Positions 43,231 through 52,320 of a DNA stretch of 64,000 bases are shown piece after piece; the first letter of the stretch is position 1; the number at the start of each line of letters is the position of its first letter. This DNA is from Kribbella pittospori. Its GTDB lineage: Bacteria; Actinomycetota; Actinomycetes; Propionibacteriales; Kribbellaceae. The stretch is taken from positions 248,001 through 312,000 of the forward strand of contig NZ_SJKB01000006.1 in assembly GCF_004331465.1 (NCBI RefSeq), given 5' to 3'. The notes below the pieces were generated by a model. That model did not search any database and was not told where the DNA came from. It worked only from the letters and a program-made list of their open reading frames with translations. Made by a program: the position numbers and the translations under genes.

Positions 43231-44012
43231 TGACTGCAGTACTCGCGGAACAGATCGGACGAGCCGACCGAGCGCAATGCCGGCTCCACCGGGATGCGGA
43301 GATCCAGGCGTGGCACGAGCTGCTCGCGTCGATCGAGGGGACCGAGTGGAAGCGCCGTACGGTGTGCGACGAGTGGGATGTCGCGGACATCGCCGGGCAT
43401 CTGATCGGCCAGGCGGAGGACGTGATCACGCCGTGGTCGTTCCCGCGGCGCTTCCGGAAAGGGAAGCGGGTCTACCCGGGAATACCCCGGTTCGACGCGC
43501 ACATGATGGTGCAGGCCGACGAGCACCGCGGTACGCCGCCGGCCGAACTCCGGGCGTTGTTCGACACCCGGTGGGGCAAGGCGACCCGCAAGATCTCACG
43601 CAATCCGGAGCTGTTCCGGCGGATCACGATGCAGGCGGACGGCTTCCCGCGGATGTCCCTCGGCTACGTCCACGACGTTCTGCTGGCGCGGGACCTGTGG
43701 ATGCATCGGGACGACATCTGCCAGGCGCTCGGGCGGTCCTTCGACGCCGGACCGTACGCCGAGGAGATCGTCGGACAGGTGATGTACGACGTGGTCGACG
43801 GACCGTACTGGGATGACCGGCCGACCGTCGTACTGGAACTCACAGGCCAGGGCGGCGGGACGTACCGGCTCGGGAGGGATGAGCCGGTCGGTCGCGCCGC
43901 CGTGGACGCGGTCGGCTACATGCGAACGCTGTCGGGTCGCGACGACGCACCTGTGGTGTCAGGTGACGCCGCCGCGGTCGACGCGGTCAGTTCGTGCCGG
44001 ATGCCGTTCTAG
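43230..44012 (+). CDS. Maleylpyruvate isomerase-fold (DinB-like) mycothiol-dependent enzyme family
   Basis: A 260-residue protein of the MDMPI/DinB-like four-helix family. The N-terminal bundle has EWDVADIAGHLIGQAED with a metal His, and LGYVHDVLLARDLWMHRDDI supplies further metal ligands (His-x-x-x-Asp and Trp-Met-His). These are typical of mycothiol-dependent maleylpyruvate isomerase relatives. The C-terminal part has the SCP2-like strand region TVVLELTGQGGGTYRLG. The substrate may be a thiol conjugate. It is coupled to the TetR gene by ATGA. Its stop codon lies in a duplicated copy of the convergent moeZ gene end. Confidence 0.82.
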   Translation: MTAVLAEQIGRADRAQCRLHRDAEIQAWHELLASIEGTEWKRRTVCDEWDVADIAGHLIGQAEDVITPWSFPRRFRKGKRVYPGIPRFDAHMMVQADEHRGTPPAELRALFDTRWGKATRKISRNPELFRRITMQADGFPRMSLGYVHDVLLARDLWMHRDDICQALGRSFDAGPYAEEIVGQVMYDVVDGPYWDDRPTVVLELTGQGGGTYRLGRDEPVGRAAVDAVGYMRTLSGRDDAPVVSGDAAAVDAVSSCRMPF

Positions 44013-44057
44013 TACGACGGCTGGCTGGGGTCTCTAGTACGCCGGCTGGCTCGGGTC
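44009..44057. repeat. Direct repeat duplicating the moeZ gene end
   Basis: Positions 44009-44032 and 44034-44057 agree at 22 of 24 bases (25-bp period). The right copy encodes the moeZ C-terminus (DPSQPAY, stop). The left copy lies beyond the stop and also supplies the TAG of the convergent gene. Confidence 0.88.
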
Positions 44058-45224
44058 GATCTGGTCGACCCAGGCAACCACTCCGCCACCGACGTGGACG
44101 GCGTCGGAGAAGCCGGCGCCCTTCGCGATCGCGAGCACCTCGGCAGACCGGACGCCGGACTTGCAGTGGAACACCAACTGCTTGTCCTGCGGCAGCTTCT
44201 CCAGCGCCACACCCGTCTGGAAGTCCGCCTTCGGGATCAGCACCGAGCCCGGGATCTTGTTGATCTCGTACTCGTTCGGCTCGCGGACGTCGATCAGGAC
44301 GAAGTCCTTCTCGCCGTTGTCCTTGAGCTTGATCCACTCGCTCAACTGCTTCACCGAGATGGTCGAGCCGACGGCCGCGTCGGCCGCCTCCTCGGTCAGC
44401 GCGCCGCAGAAGCTCTCGTAGTCGATCAGCTCGGTGACGGTCGGGTTCTCACCGCAGATGGCGCAGTTCGGGTCCTTGCGGACCTTCAGCGAACGCCAGT
44501 TGAGGTCGAGCGCCTCGTAGATGTTCAGCCGGCCGAGCGACGGGTCGCCGATACCGGTGAGCAGCTTGATCGCCTCGGTGACCTGGGCTGCGCCGACGGA
44601 CGCGCAGAGCACGCCGAGTACGCCGCCTTCCGCACAGGACGGAACCATGCCGGGGGGCGGCGGCTCCGGGTAGAGGCAGCGGTAGCACGGGCCGTGCTCG
44701 GCCCAGAACACGCTGATCTGGCCGTCGAAGCGGAAGATCGAGCCCCAGACGTACGGCTTGCCGAGCAGCACCGCGGCGTCGTTCACCAGGTACCGGGTGG
44801 CGAAGTTGTCGGTGCCGTCGACGATCAGGTCGTACTGCTCGAAGATCTCGAAGACGTTGTCGTTGTCCAGCCGGGTCTCGTGCAGGACGACGTTCGTGTT
44901 CGGGTTGGTCTCGAGAATCGACTCCTTGGCCGACTGGGCCTTGGACTTGCCGACGTCGGACTGGCCGTGGATGATCTGGCGCTGCAGGTTCGACTCGTCG
45001 ACGGTGTCGAACTCGACGATGCCGAGGGTGCCGACGCCGGCCGCGGCCAGATAGAGCAGCGCCGGGCTGCCCAGGCCGCCGGCGCCGATCACCAGCACCT
45101 TGGAGTTCTTCAGCCGCTTCTGTCCGGCCATCCCGACCTCGGGGATGATCAGGTGCCGCGAATACCGGCGCACCTCGTCGATGGTCAGCTCGTCGGCTGG
45201 TTCGACCAGCGGTGGCAGTGACAC
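44034..45224 (-). CDS. moeZ: MoeZ/MoeBR adenylyltransferase-sulfurtransferase
   Basis: A 396-residue fusion. Residues 1-270 form a ThiF/MoeB E1-like domain with the nucleotide motif VLVIGAGGLGSPALLYLAAA, the catalytic RRYSRHL region and zinc cysteines (CYRCLYP ... CAICGEN). Residues 290-396 are a rhodanese domain with active Cys in VFHCKSGVRS. It activates and thiolates sulfur-carrier proteins for molybdopterin, cysteine or thiopeptide pathways. The start is GTG 45224, preceded by AGGAG. A perfect palindrome GACACGTGTC (45220-45229) overlaps the start codon. Its 3' end is tandemly duplicated. Confidence 0.93.
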   Translation of the reverse strand: MSLPPLVEPADELTIDEVRRYSRHLIIPEVGMAGQKRLKNSKVLVIGAGGLGSPALLYLAAAGVGTLGIVEFDTVDESNLQRQIIHGQSDVGKSKAQSAKESILETNPNTNVVLHETRLDNDNVFEIFEQYDLIVDGTDNFATRYLVNDAAVLLGKPYVWGSIFRFDGQISVFWAEHGPCYRCLYPEPPPPGMVPSCAEGGVLGVLCASVGAAQVTEAIKLLTGIGDPSLGRLNIYEALDLNWRSLKVRKDPNCAICGENPTVTELIDYESFCGALTEEAADAAVGSTISVKQLSEWIKLKDNGEKDFVLIDVREPNEYEINKIPGSVLIPKADFQTGVALEKLPQDKQLVFHCKSGVRSAEVLAIAKGAGFSDAVHVGGGVVAWVDQIDPSQPAY

Positions 45225-45518
45225 GTGTCGGCTCCTCGTGAAGATGTCGGACGGGATCTCCGGTTTTCAACCATCCGTCCCACCTCCATGTTCCCGCACA
45301 ACCAAACCCACCCCCGCCCAAGTCCGCATCCCGGACCCCGCGTCTCACCCCCACCACACCCCGTGAGCATCCGCCCCGCCCATCCACCGACCTTGAGCAC
45401 CGGTCAACCATCCCCAGCCCGCTCAGGTGGATGACCCGTGCACAAAGTCGCATCAGCAGGGGGTCTGGTCGCGGCGGACCGCCGCTCCGGCGACCACCTG
45501 ACGGGGCTGAGTGAAGTT

Positions 45519-45553
45519 CGCCGGTCCGGGCGCCCCCAGGGCGCCCGGACCGG
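45519..45553 (-). terminator. 16-bp perfect hairpin after the secreted hydrolase gene
   Basis: GCCGGTCCGGGCGCCC, loop CCA, exact complement, nine bases past the stop at 45562. The remaining gap to the moeZ start (45225-45518) is C-rich on the plus strand and shows no gene. Confidence 0.88.
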
Positions 45554-45561
45554 CTGCTCTT

Positions 45562-48345
45562 CTAGTCGTTGTCGGTGATCGTGGCCCGCAGCGTCTTCGG
45601 GAGCTTGACCTCCGCGCCGTCGACCGCCCCGACGACAACGGAGAACGTCTCGCCCGGCTCCTTCACTGTGTCGTCGACAAGGGTCACCGTGACCTCCCCG
45701 GCCGCCTTCCCCGGCTCCACATACCCGTCCACCGAGCGGTTCGCCGGGTCGGACCCGTCGTCGTACGCCCCCTTGTAGTCCTTCCGGAGTACCGCGGTCC
45801 CGTCCTTCAATTCGCCGGAGATGGTGACGATCTTGTCGCTCGGCGCGGACAGCTTGACCGGGAACTTCACCTCTCCGGCCTTCTCCGACGCCTGCGCGTT
45901 CCCAAGCGTGAGCGTCGGCGTCGGGTCGTCGTCGATCACCAGACCGTGCCCGAACGACTGATCCAGCAGCCCATCCCGCGGCACCGACAGCACCAGGTCG
46001 AACGGAAGGTCGTAGCTGTCCCAGGTGTTCGAGTGGATCGACACGCTCACCTTCTGCCGCACCTGCCCCGGCTTGAACACGAGCTTCCGCGTGACATCCC
46101 CCACGGTCTCGCCCAGCTCGCCGCTCGTCTCGGCGTACACAGTCACGGGCCGGATGCTCGGCCGCGCCATCGTCACCCAGAAGTCCGCCGAGTTGATGCC
46201 CTTGTCACCCTCCTTGACCTTCACGTTCGACGCAGACAGCTTCGGCAGCAGGACAGCCGGCGCAGACGACCCCACTCCAGGCGACGAGAACGCCAGATCG
46301 CTCACGTACGCCGACCCACCCGCCACCCGGTCCGTCCGCAACTCCACGGCCCGTACGTCGCGCAGGTCCACACCCTTGAGCGACCCGACCGGGATGCGCA
46401 CGGTCCGCAGCAAGTTCTTCGGCAGCCCGTTCGCGTTGCTCCCCGGCATCCGCACCAGCGCGTCGCTCACAGTGGACACCGGTACGACGGCTGCCCGTCC
46501 GTGCCCATCGACGACCCGCACACTCAGATCGGTCTTCGGCGTACCAGCCGGGTCCGGCGCTGCCCGGAACGACAGTGCGGCAAAGCGCCGTACGTCGCGC
46601 TGCCAGGCAGGCAGGTTGAGCCGCAGTACGCCGTCCGTCCCGGTCCACGTCAGTTTGGTGACCGCAGTGGTCGGTGTCCTGGCCGCAAACCACGCAGTAC
46701 TCCAGTGCGGCGTGTTGCCGAAGTCAGCCGTCGACATACAGGTCGGAGTCGCGGCACGAGCCAGACGGGAGTTCAACTCCTCAACTCCCGCACACACTGT
46801 CGCGGTTGCCTTCCCACTGACCGCTCCGGCGGGGAGCGGCTGGTCCAGATGATTCACATCCCGTCGCGATGCCAACGGCGCCTGAGCCACCACCCGTACG
46901 ACGGCCCGCCCAGCCGAAGCAGCCCGACTGTCAGATCCGTCCAGCAGCGGCAGGAACTTCGTCTCATGCCCCAACTGCACCCGGAAGAACCCCGCGATGT
47001 ACGCCGTACCGACGGCCTGCTGCTCCTTCGCCGTCAGCCGGCCCGCGTACTTCGCTCCGCACGGCGACTCCTTCTCCTCACCGAACCAGTCGTCGCCCGA
47101 CGGCGCCTCGGACTGCCCCGGAGTCCACTCGGTGTTGAAGAAGTTGTGGTTCGCACCGAGCACGGTGATCGTCGACCGCGGCGCGGTGTCGCCGGTGACC
47201 GAGTAGCGGGTGTCGTCGTAGAACTTCTGCCCTTGCAGGTCGGACACATCGCCATCGCAGTACGGCAGCACCACACTCATCGCGACACCCGGCACGGTCG
47301 TCCGGGCGAAGTCGGTCGGTGCGAGCGGCAGGACCGCGCGGATCCCGAACTGCCCACCGCGGTCGGCGTTCAGCACCGCGGCCCGCGCGACGCCGTCGCC
47401 GCCACGGGAGTGCCCCATCAGGCCGACGTTGCGCAGATCGATCTTGCCGACGAACTTGCGGCCGAACGGGCCGCCACCGAGCGTCGACCATTTCTTCCAC
47501 AGCGCCAGATGATCAAGTGTCAACTCGGCCCGCGCCTGCGCACCGGCGTCGTACACATCACCGTCGTAGGCGTTGACCGCGTTCGCGCTGATCGACACGA
47601 CCTGGTACCCGTTGCTGGCCAGCGCTGTCGCGGGACCGTCGTACCCGCGGAAGCTCCGCACCGGCTTCATCGTGCCGGAGCACGGCCACGGCTTGTCGGT
47701 CGGTTGATCGTCGCCCTCGCCGTAGCAGTACTGGTGGCGACCATGCAGGAAGACCACCAGCGGCCGCGGCCCAACGGCACCGCGCGGCGTGTACACCTTG
47801 CCGCGGATCTCCGACCGTTGCCCGAGGCCCGGAAGGAAGACCGCCTCGTCACCGAGGTTGTACTCCGACGTCTCGACCTGATACTGGCCGACGGCACCGG
47901 GATCGTCGTTCAGCTCCGGTCCACGCCGGGCCTTCAGCCAGTCCGCGTCGGTCGGCCCGGCACCCTGGCTCCGTTCCTGGCCCTTGCCGGCCTCCTTGCC
48001 GAGATCACCCGACCAGATCAGCCGTACGTCGCGCGCCTTCAGCACAGCCGGATTCGTGGTGATCAACGTCAGAGTGCGCTGATCTGGCGACTGCTTCGCC
48101 ACTCCCAGCGGCACGCCATTGACGGCCAGTAACGGCAGCGACGCGCGCATCGGCGCCGGCGCGTCCAGCCGGAGGGTGAGCTGATAGCCGGAGGCGACCG
48201 GCTCGACTTCCCAGTTGTTGCCTTGAGCAAGCGATGGCGGTGCTTGCGGTGTGGCGGTTGCCGGCAGTGCCGGCAGGACCCCCACTCCCAGTAGTGCGAC
48301 CATCCCCAGCGACAGGCTCTTTCTGAATCTGCCGATTACCCGCAC
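45562..48345 (-). CDS. Secreted alpha/beta hydrolase with Calx-beta domains
   Basis: A 927-residue exported protein. A signal peptide covers about residues 1-32 (RFRKSLSLGMVALLGVGVLP ... ATA). Residues about 155-480 form an alpha/beta hydrolase with VVFLHGRHQYCYG (oxyanion region), nucleophile GLMGHSRGGDGVARA and late His in VLGANHNFFN. A galactose-binding-like beta region follows. The last 230 residues hold two Calx-beta-like repeats (VKVKEGDKGINSADFWVTMA, VDDTVKEPGETFSVVV), often calcium-binding and adhesive. It probably degrades an extracellular ester or lipid. GTG 48345 follows GAGAGGA. Confidence 0.82.
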   Translation of the reverse strand: MRVIGRFRKSLSLGMVALLGVGVLPALPATATPQAPPSLAQGNNWEVEPVASGYQLTLRLDAPAPMRASLPLLAVNGVPLGVAKQSPDQRTLTLITTNPAVLKARDVRLIWSGDLGKEAGKGQERSQGAGPTDADWLKARRGPELNDDPGAVGQYQVETSEYNLGDEAVFLPGLGQRSEIRGKVYTPRGAVGPRPLVVFLHGRHQYCYGEGDDQPTDKPWPCSGTMKPVRSFRGYDGPATALASNGYQVVSISANAVNAYDGDVYDAGAQARAELTLDHLALWKKWSTLGGGPFGRKFVGKIDLRNVGLMGHSRGGDGVARAAVLNADRGGQFGIRAVLPLAPTDFARTTVPGVAMSVVLPYCDGDVSDLQGQKFYDDTRYSVTGDTAPRSTITVLGANHNFFNTEWTPGQSEAPSGDDWFGEEKESPCGAKYAGRLTAKEQQAVGTAYIAGFFRVQLGHETKFLPLLDGSDSRAASAGRAVVRVVAQAPLASRRDVNHLDQPLPAGAVSGKATATVCAGVEELNSRLARAATPTCMSTADFGNTPHWSTAWFAARTPTTAVTKLTWTGTDGVLRLNLPAWQRDVRRFAALSFRAAPDPAGTPKTDLSVRVVDGHGRAAVVPVSTVSDALVRMPGSNANGLPKNLLRTVRIPVGSLKGVDLRDVRAVELRTDRVAGGSAYVSDLAFSSPGVGSSAPAVLLPKLSASNVKVKEGDKGINSADFWVTMARPSIRPVTVYAETSGELGETVGDVTRKLVFKPGQVRQKVSVSIHSNTWDSYDLPFDLVLSVPRDGLLDQSFGHGLVIDDDPTPTLTLGNAQASEKAGEVKFPVKLSAPSDKIVTISGELKDGTAVLRKDYKGAYDDGSDPANRSVDGYVEPGKAAGEVTVTLVDDTVKEPGETFSVVVGAVDGAEVKLPKTLRATITDND

Positions 48346-48494
48346 AGTGGTCCTCTCGTTCGACGAACCTTCGACATCGGTCCGACTTCGTGGGCGAGAG
48401 GAAAGTTGATCTGACCGGCTGCTCAGCCGTGTCTCAGTCCTGCGACAGCTTCGACTCGATCAGCCGCGGCTCGTCCAGGCGCGGCGGCCAAGAA

Positions 48495-49418
48495 TCAGGC
48501 GATCAGCTGACGGAACGCCCGGGCGACCTGGTCCGGGTGCTCCATCTGCGCGACATGGCCGGACTTCGGCAGGTAGAGCAGACGCGCGTTGCGGAAGGCA
48601 CGCTGGGCCTTGGTCCGGATCCGCGCGTCGACCAGCTTGTCCTTCCCGCCGTAGATCAACAGGACCGGACACTCCAGCTTCGCCGCGTCCGCCCACAGCG
48701 ACCGCCGCGGCATCGCCAGCGACGACCGCAGGATGCTCCGGGCGCCGTCGACCGTTGCCTGCCGCACCCACGGGTCGCCGTCGCGCCGCCGCAGTTCCGC
48801 CTCGTACGCCGCCCGCACCTCGGGTGCCAGCGATCGCGGATCGCCGAACACCATGGCCAGCGACGCCTCGAACCGCCGGTCGAACGGCAACCGACGCGTC
48901 CGCTCCAGTACGGCGGGACCCAGCCGGGGCGTCGCGATCGCGGTGAACCAGAGCGCACTGGCCGACACCCGCGGATGAGGGAGCGCGGGCGAGATCAGGG
49001 TGAGTGACGCGACCAAGTCGGGACGCTTCCCGGCGATGGCCACCGCGGTCGCACCGCCCATCGAGTTCCCGAACAGGTGCAGCGGCCGGTCGAACTCACG
49101 CTCCACCAGTTCGATCAGGAGGTCGGCCTGCTCGTAGATCCCGGCAGCGCCGGACAGCGGCGTACGTCCGAAGCCTGGGAGGTCGGGGGCGATGCCACGG
49201 ACGGTGTCGTTGAGCATCAGGCCCAGAGCGGTCCAGTTCAGCGAGGAGCCGTTCAGACCGTGCACGAACAGCGCGGGCGGCAGCTCCGGCGCCGCATCCG
49301 GCACGTCCCGCACCAGCAGATCCGCGCTTCCGACCGACACCTGCCGCGTCGGCCACTCCCGTACTTCCAGCGGGCCCTCAGCCCCGGTTACTCCCGCGTA
49401 ACTCTCCACCTGACCCAT
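48495..49418 (-). CDS. Alpha/beta-fold hydrolase
   Basis: A 307-residue cytoplasmic alpha/beta hydrolase. LFVHGLNGSSLNWTALG is the oxyanion region near residue 48, nucleophile LFGNSMGGATAVAIAGKRP, acid in IYGGKDKLVD and catalytic His in LPKSGHVAQMEHP. It resembles lipases/esterases of the LipV or haloalkane dehalogenase-like group; no substrate can be assigned. ATG 49418 starts MGQVESYAG; its ribosome-binding site is weak. It is divergent from the LigD polymerase domain gene. Confidence 0.82.
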   Translation of the reverse strand: MGQVESYAGVTGAEGPLEVREWPTRQVSVGSADLLVRDVPDAAPELPPALFVHGLNGSSLNWTALGLMLNDTVRGIAPDLPGFGRTPLSGAAGIYEQADLLIELVEREFDRPLHLFGNSMGGATAVAIAGKRPDLVASLTLISPALPHPRVSASALWFTAIATPRLGPAVLERTRRLPFDRRFEASLAMVFGDPRSLAPEVRAAYEAELRRRDGDPWVRQATVDGARSILRSSLAMPRRSLWADAAKLECPVLLIYGGKDKLVDARIRTKAQRAFRNARLLYLPKSGHVAQMEHPDQVARAFRQLIA

Positions 49419-49487
49419 GGTAGGACGCTCTCGTGCTGCTGCCGGCAAACCACCGTTAGAGACTCGGCTGGGTGGAGACTGGGAGGC

Positions 49488-50420
49488 ATGGCAGCGCCGC
49501 AGCAACTGACGACCGAGGTCGATGGGCAGACGATGAAGCTCACGAACCTCGGCAAGGTGCTCTACCCGCAGACCGGCTTCACCAAGGCCGAGGTGATCGA
49601 CTACTACCACCAGGTCGCCGAACTGCTGCTCCCGCACCTGTCCGACCGTCCACTCACCCGCAAGCGCTGGCCCGATGGCACAGGGGCGCAGTACTTCTTC
49701 GAGAAGAACGCACCGCGCGGTACGCCGGCCTGGGTGCGGACCGTGACCCTGCCAACGCCCGGGAGCTCGACCGGACGAGACGAGGCCGACTTCGTGGTCG
49801 CAGACGACATCCAGACCGTGGTGTGGCTGGCGAACCTCGCCGCACTTGAGCTGCACATCCCGCAATGGCGGATCGGTCTGTCGGACACGGGCAAGGACCC
49901 GCAGGCCGACCTGATCGTGTTCGACCTCGACCCAGGACCAGGAGCGAGCATCGTCGAGTGCTGCGACGTTGCTCTGGCGCTACGCGAGCTGCTGGGGCAC
50001 TACGGACTGGAGGGGTGGCCGAAGACGTCCGGCAACAAGGGCATGCATCTGTACGTCCCGATCGAGCCGGCGTCGTCCCGGAGTACCAGCGCCTTCGCCA
50101 AGCTCCTGGCCGAGCAACTGGCCGAGGCGCTGCCGGAGAACGTGACCGCGAACATGACCAAGGCACTGCGTCCCGGCAAGGTCTTCATCGACTGGAGCCA
50201 GAACGCCAGCGCCAAGACCACACTGGCGCCGTACTCCCTGCGCGGAGCCGAAGAACCACGGGTCTCCACCCCGATCGACTGGGACGAGGTGGCCTCGGCA
50301 ACCGACGCCGAGGAGCTCCGCTTCCTGCCCCACGAGGTGCTGGCCCGGATCGAGGAGTACGGCGACGTCCTCGAGGGGCTGTACGACGACCCGCAGCCGC
50401 TACCGTCGATACCGTCGTAA
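49488..50420 (+). CDS. Stand-alone LigD polymerase (PrimPol) domain protein
   Basis: A 310-residue AEP-superfamily polymerase. The opening GQTMKLTNLGKVLYPQTGFT, then RPLTRKRWPDG and FFEKNAPRGTP, with catalytic acidic pair in IVFDLDPGPG and the GNKGMHLYVP loop, match the LigD polymerase domain. In NHEJ it fills gaps with ribonucleotides. Here neither the ligase nor the 3'-phosphoesterase domain nor ku is nearby, so it is a split PolDom like those seen in several actinobacteria. ATG 49488 follows GGGAGG. Confidence 0.9.
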   Translation: MAAPQQLTTEVDGQTMKLTNLGKVLYPQTGFTKAEVIDYYHQVAELLLPHLSDRPLTRKRWPDGTGAQYFFEKNAPRGTPAWVRTVTLPTPGSSTGRDEADFVVADDIQTVVWLANLAALELHIPQWRIGLSDTGKDPQADLIVFDLDPGPGASIVECCDVALALRELLGHYGLEGWPKTSGNKGMHLYVPIEPASSRSTSAFAKLLAEQLAEALPENVTANMTKALRPGKVFIDWSQNASAKTTLAPYSLRGAEEPRVSTPIDWDEVASATDAEELRFLPHEVLARIEEYGDVLEGLYDDPQPLPSIPS

Positions 50421-50450
50421 CTGTCCGTCGCCGAGCGAAGGAGCAGTCGC

Positions 50451-50657
50451 ATGACCAGTGAGACCGACTACGAGGGTCCCGGCTTCGACAGCGTCCCCGA
50501 CGACGCACCGGAGGCCGACGTGATCGAGCAGCGGGAGGACTCCACCGAGGTGGACGACTTCACCCCGGACGACGGCGTACCCAGCGAGGCCGACCCCGCC
50601 GACGTGGAGGAGCAGCGCCGCGTGGTGGGCGACTCCGGCGAGGACGACTATCGCTGA
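50451..50657 (+). CDS. Small acidic protein, unknown
   Basis: A 68-residue, strongly acidic, probably disordered protein (about a third Asp/Glu) with the repeated theme PEADVIEQRED and PADVEEQRRVVGDSGEDDYR. Similar short acidic proteins ending in DDYR/DEYR-like tails occur in other actinobacteria, from memory. GGAG lies upstream of ATG 50451. It follows the LigD polymerase gene by 30 bp and could be co-transcribed. No function is proposed. Confidence 0.65.
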   Translation: MTSETDYEGPGFDSVPDDAPEADVIEQREDSTEVDDFTPDDGVPSEADPADVEEQRRVVGDSGEDDYR

Positions 50658-50783
50658 CCGCTACCACGATGGAACGCCGACCGGCGGGGAAGCTACTGGC
50701 CGGGAGGACTGCTGGGTAGGATTCGGGGAACGACCCGGCGGTCGAGCCCGAGCTGCCGGTGCCGCACCATCGAAGGAGCCGAC

Positions 50784-51413
50784 GTGTCGACGACACCCGA
50801 GACCGCGCCCAAGCGTGGCAGCCGCCTGCCGCGGCTGGCCCGCCGCGCGCAACTGCTCGAGGCGGCGCAGGAGGTCTTCGTCGCGAACGGGTACCACGCC
50901 GCCGCGATGGACGACATCGCGGACCGCGCCGGCGTCTCCAAGCCGGTCCTCTACCAGCACTTCCCCGGCAAGCTCGAGCTGTATCTGGCACTGCTGGACA
51001 GCTCCTGCGACGCGATCATCGCCTCGGTCCGGGACGCGCTGAAGTCGACCGAGGACAACAAGCTACGAGTCGCCGCCACCATGCACGCGTTCTACGACTA
51101 CGTGGCGAACGCGCAGGGTGCCTTCCGGCTGGTGTTCGAGTCGGACCTCACCAACGAGACGGCGGTCCGGGAGCGGGTCGACCGGGTCACGCACACCTGC
51201 GCCGAGGCGGTGTCGGAGGTGATCAGTGCGGACGCCGGGCTGAACCGTGAGCAGTCCATGGTGCTGGCTGTCAGCCTGGTCGGCATGGCCCAGGTCAGTG
51301 CCCGCTACTGGCTGGCCTCCGACGACCCGACGCTGGCTCAGCAGCAGGCGGCCGACCTGGTCGCCTCGCTGGCCTGGCGCGGCATCCGCGGTTTCCCCCG
51401 CACCGACTCCTGA
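50784..51413 (+). CDS. TetR-family regulator (conserved actinobacterial block)
   Basis: A 209-residue TetR protein from GTG 50784. The helix-turn-helix is HAAAMDDIADRAGVSKPVLY followed by QHFPGKLELYLALL. The ligand half includes ATMHAFYDYVANAQGAFRLV. It precedes DUF3107, matching the Rv3208-Rv3208A arrangement of M. tuberculosis as I recall it. AAGGAG stands nine bases upstream. Target genes are unknown. Confidence 0.88.
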   Translation: MSTTPETAPKRGSRLPRLARRAQLLEAAQEVFVANGYHAAAMDDIADRAGVSKPVLYQHFPGKLELYLALLDSSCDAIIASVRDALKSTEDNKLRVAATMHAFYDYVANAQGAFRLVFESDLTNETAVRERVDRVTHTCAEAVSEVISADAGLNREQSMVLAVSLVGMAQVSARYWLASDDPTLAQQQAADLVASLAWRGIRGFPRTDS

Positions 51414-51606
51414 CCAGCGCCACCACGGTACGACGTACCTCCCACCCGCCCCTTTCCAACGCGAGGGGGGCGTGGCTCGCGGGGCAGGCACCGGCGTACC
51501 CGGGGGTTCTGCTCTGGGCGGACGGGTGAGAGCTGGGGGTCGGTAGCGGATAGGCTCGAACCGTCACCGGCGAGAGCCGCCGGTCGGAACGTGCCCGGAG
51601 GGTTTC

Positions 51607-51834
51607 GTGGAGGTCAAGATCGGCGTACAGCACGCCAATCGTGAGTTGGTGCTCGAGAGCGAGCAGAGCCCGGACGAGGTCCAGGAGGCGGTCGCGGCGG
51701 CGCTCAGCGGCAAGTCCAACCTGCTGCAGCTCACCGACGACAAGGGCCGCCGGGTGATCATTCCGGCCGACCGGCTGGCGTACGTCGAGATCGGCGAGGT
51801 GTCGATTCGCAAGGTCGGGTTCGGCGCGATCTGA
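51607..51834 (+). CDS. DUF3107 family protein
   Basis: A 75-residue protein (MEVKIGVQHANRELVLESEQ, ending VEIGEVSIRKVGFGAI) matching DUF3107, a small, highly conserved actinobacterial family (TB9.4-like). The function is not established. GTG 51607 has GGAGGG upstream. A hairpin terminator follows directly. The 190-bp gap before it holds TAGGCT (51551-51556) as a possible -10 and a small ACCGGC/GCCGGT hairpin in the leader. Confidence 0.9.
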   Translation: MEVKIGVQHANRELVLESEQSPDEVQEAVAAALSGKSNLLQLTDDKGRRVIIPADRLAYVEIGEVSIRKVGFGAI

Positions 51835-51843
51835 TCGCGGTCC

Positions 51844-51863
51844 GGACACAGTCGCGCGTGTCC
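51844..51863 (+). terminator. Hairpin after DUF3107
   Basis: GGACAC and GTGTCC flank an 8-nt loop, 9 bp after the stop. Confidence 0.6.
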
Positions 51864-51979
51864 TGGTTGCGGAGTGCCACCCAGGGGGCACGATGGCGGT
51901 AAGACCTGCGTTGCGGTGGTCTGGTAGCACGGGGCGCCAGGCCGGGGCGCGGGTCAGCCATCCCTCATAAGGAGGAACC

Positions 51980-52258
51980 GTGTACTGGGTCTGGATGCTC
52001 ATCGTCAGTCTCATCGCGGGCATCATCTTCGGGCCGCTGGCCCGGCTGGTGCTCCCCGGCAAGCAGAACATCAGCCTCGGCTGGACCATCCTGGGAGGCG
52101 GCATCGGCGCCTTCATCGGCGGTCTGATCGCGAAAGCCTTCGGAGTCAAGGACACCCCCGGCCTGGACTGGACGCAGTACCTGATCCAGATCATCTGCGC
52201 CGTGATCGTCGTCGGCGTCATCGCCGGCTACCAGAGCAGATCGAAAGCCTCAGCCTGA
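51980..52258 (+). CDS. GlsB/YeaQ/YmgE-family stress-response membrane protein
   Basis: A 92-residue protein with three hydrophobic segments and the glycine-zipper pattern of this family: VSLIAGIIFGPLARLVLPGK, ILGGGIGAFIGGLIAKAFG, IQIICAVIVVGVIAGY. It is small and integral to the inner membrane, and related proteins are induced by stress; the molecular role is unknown. The start GTG 51980 has AAGGAGGAA just upstream, one of the strongest ribosome-binding sites here. A long hairpin terminator follows. Confidence 0.88.
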   Translation: MYWVWMLIVSLIAGIIFGPLARLVLPGKQNISLGWTILGGGIGAFIGGLIAKAFGVKDTPGLDWTQYLIQIICAVIVVGVIAGYQSRSKASA

Positions 52259-52270
52259 CTACCTCACCTC

Positions 52271-52306
52271 AGCGGCCGCCACCCCGATCCGGGGCAGGCG
52301 GCCGCT
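52271..52306. terminator. Nested hairpin between convergent genes
   Basis: Outer arms AGCGGCCGCC/GGCGGCCGCT (10 bp) enclose CCCCG-ATC-CGGGG. It lies between the GlsB-like gene and the convergent ferritin-like gene and may serve both. Confidence 0.85.
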
Positions 52307-52320
52307 CTGCTTCTAGGGGG

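Noticed and set aside
45511..48132. 873-codon plus-strand open frame opposite the secreted hydrolase
   Set aside because: Arg/Pro/His-rich antisense translation with no recognisable motif; the minus strand has a signal peptide, GHSRGG and Calx-beta repeats.
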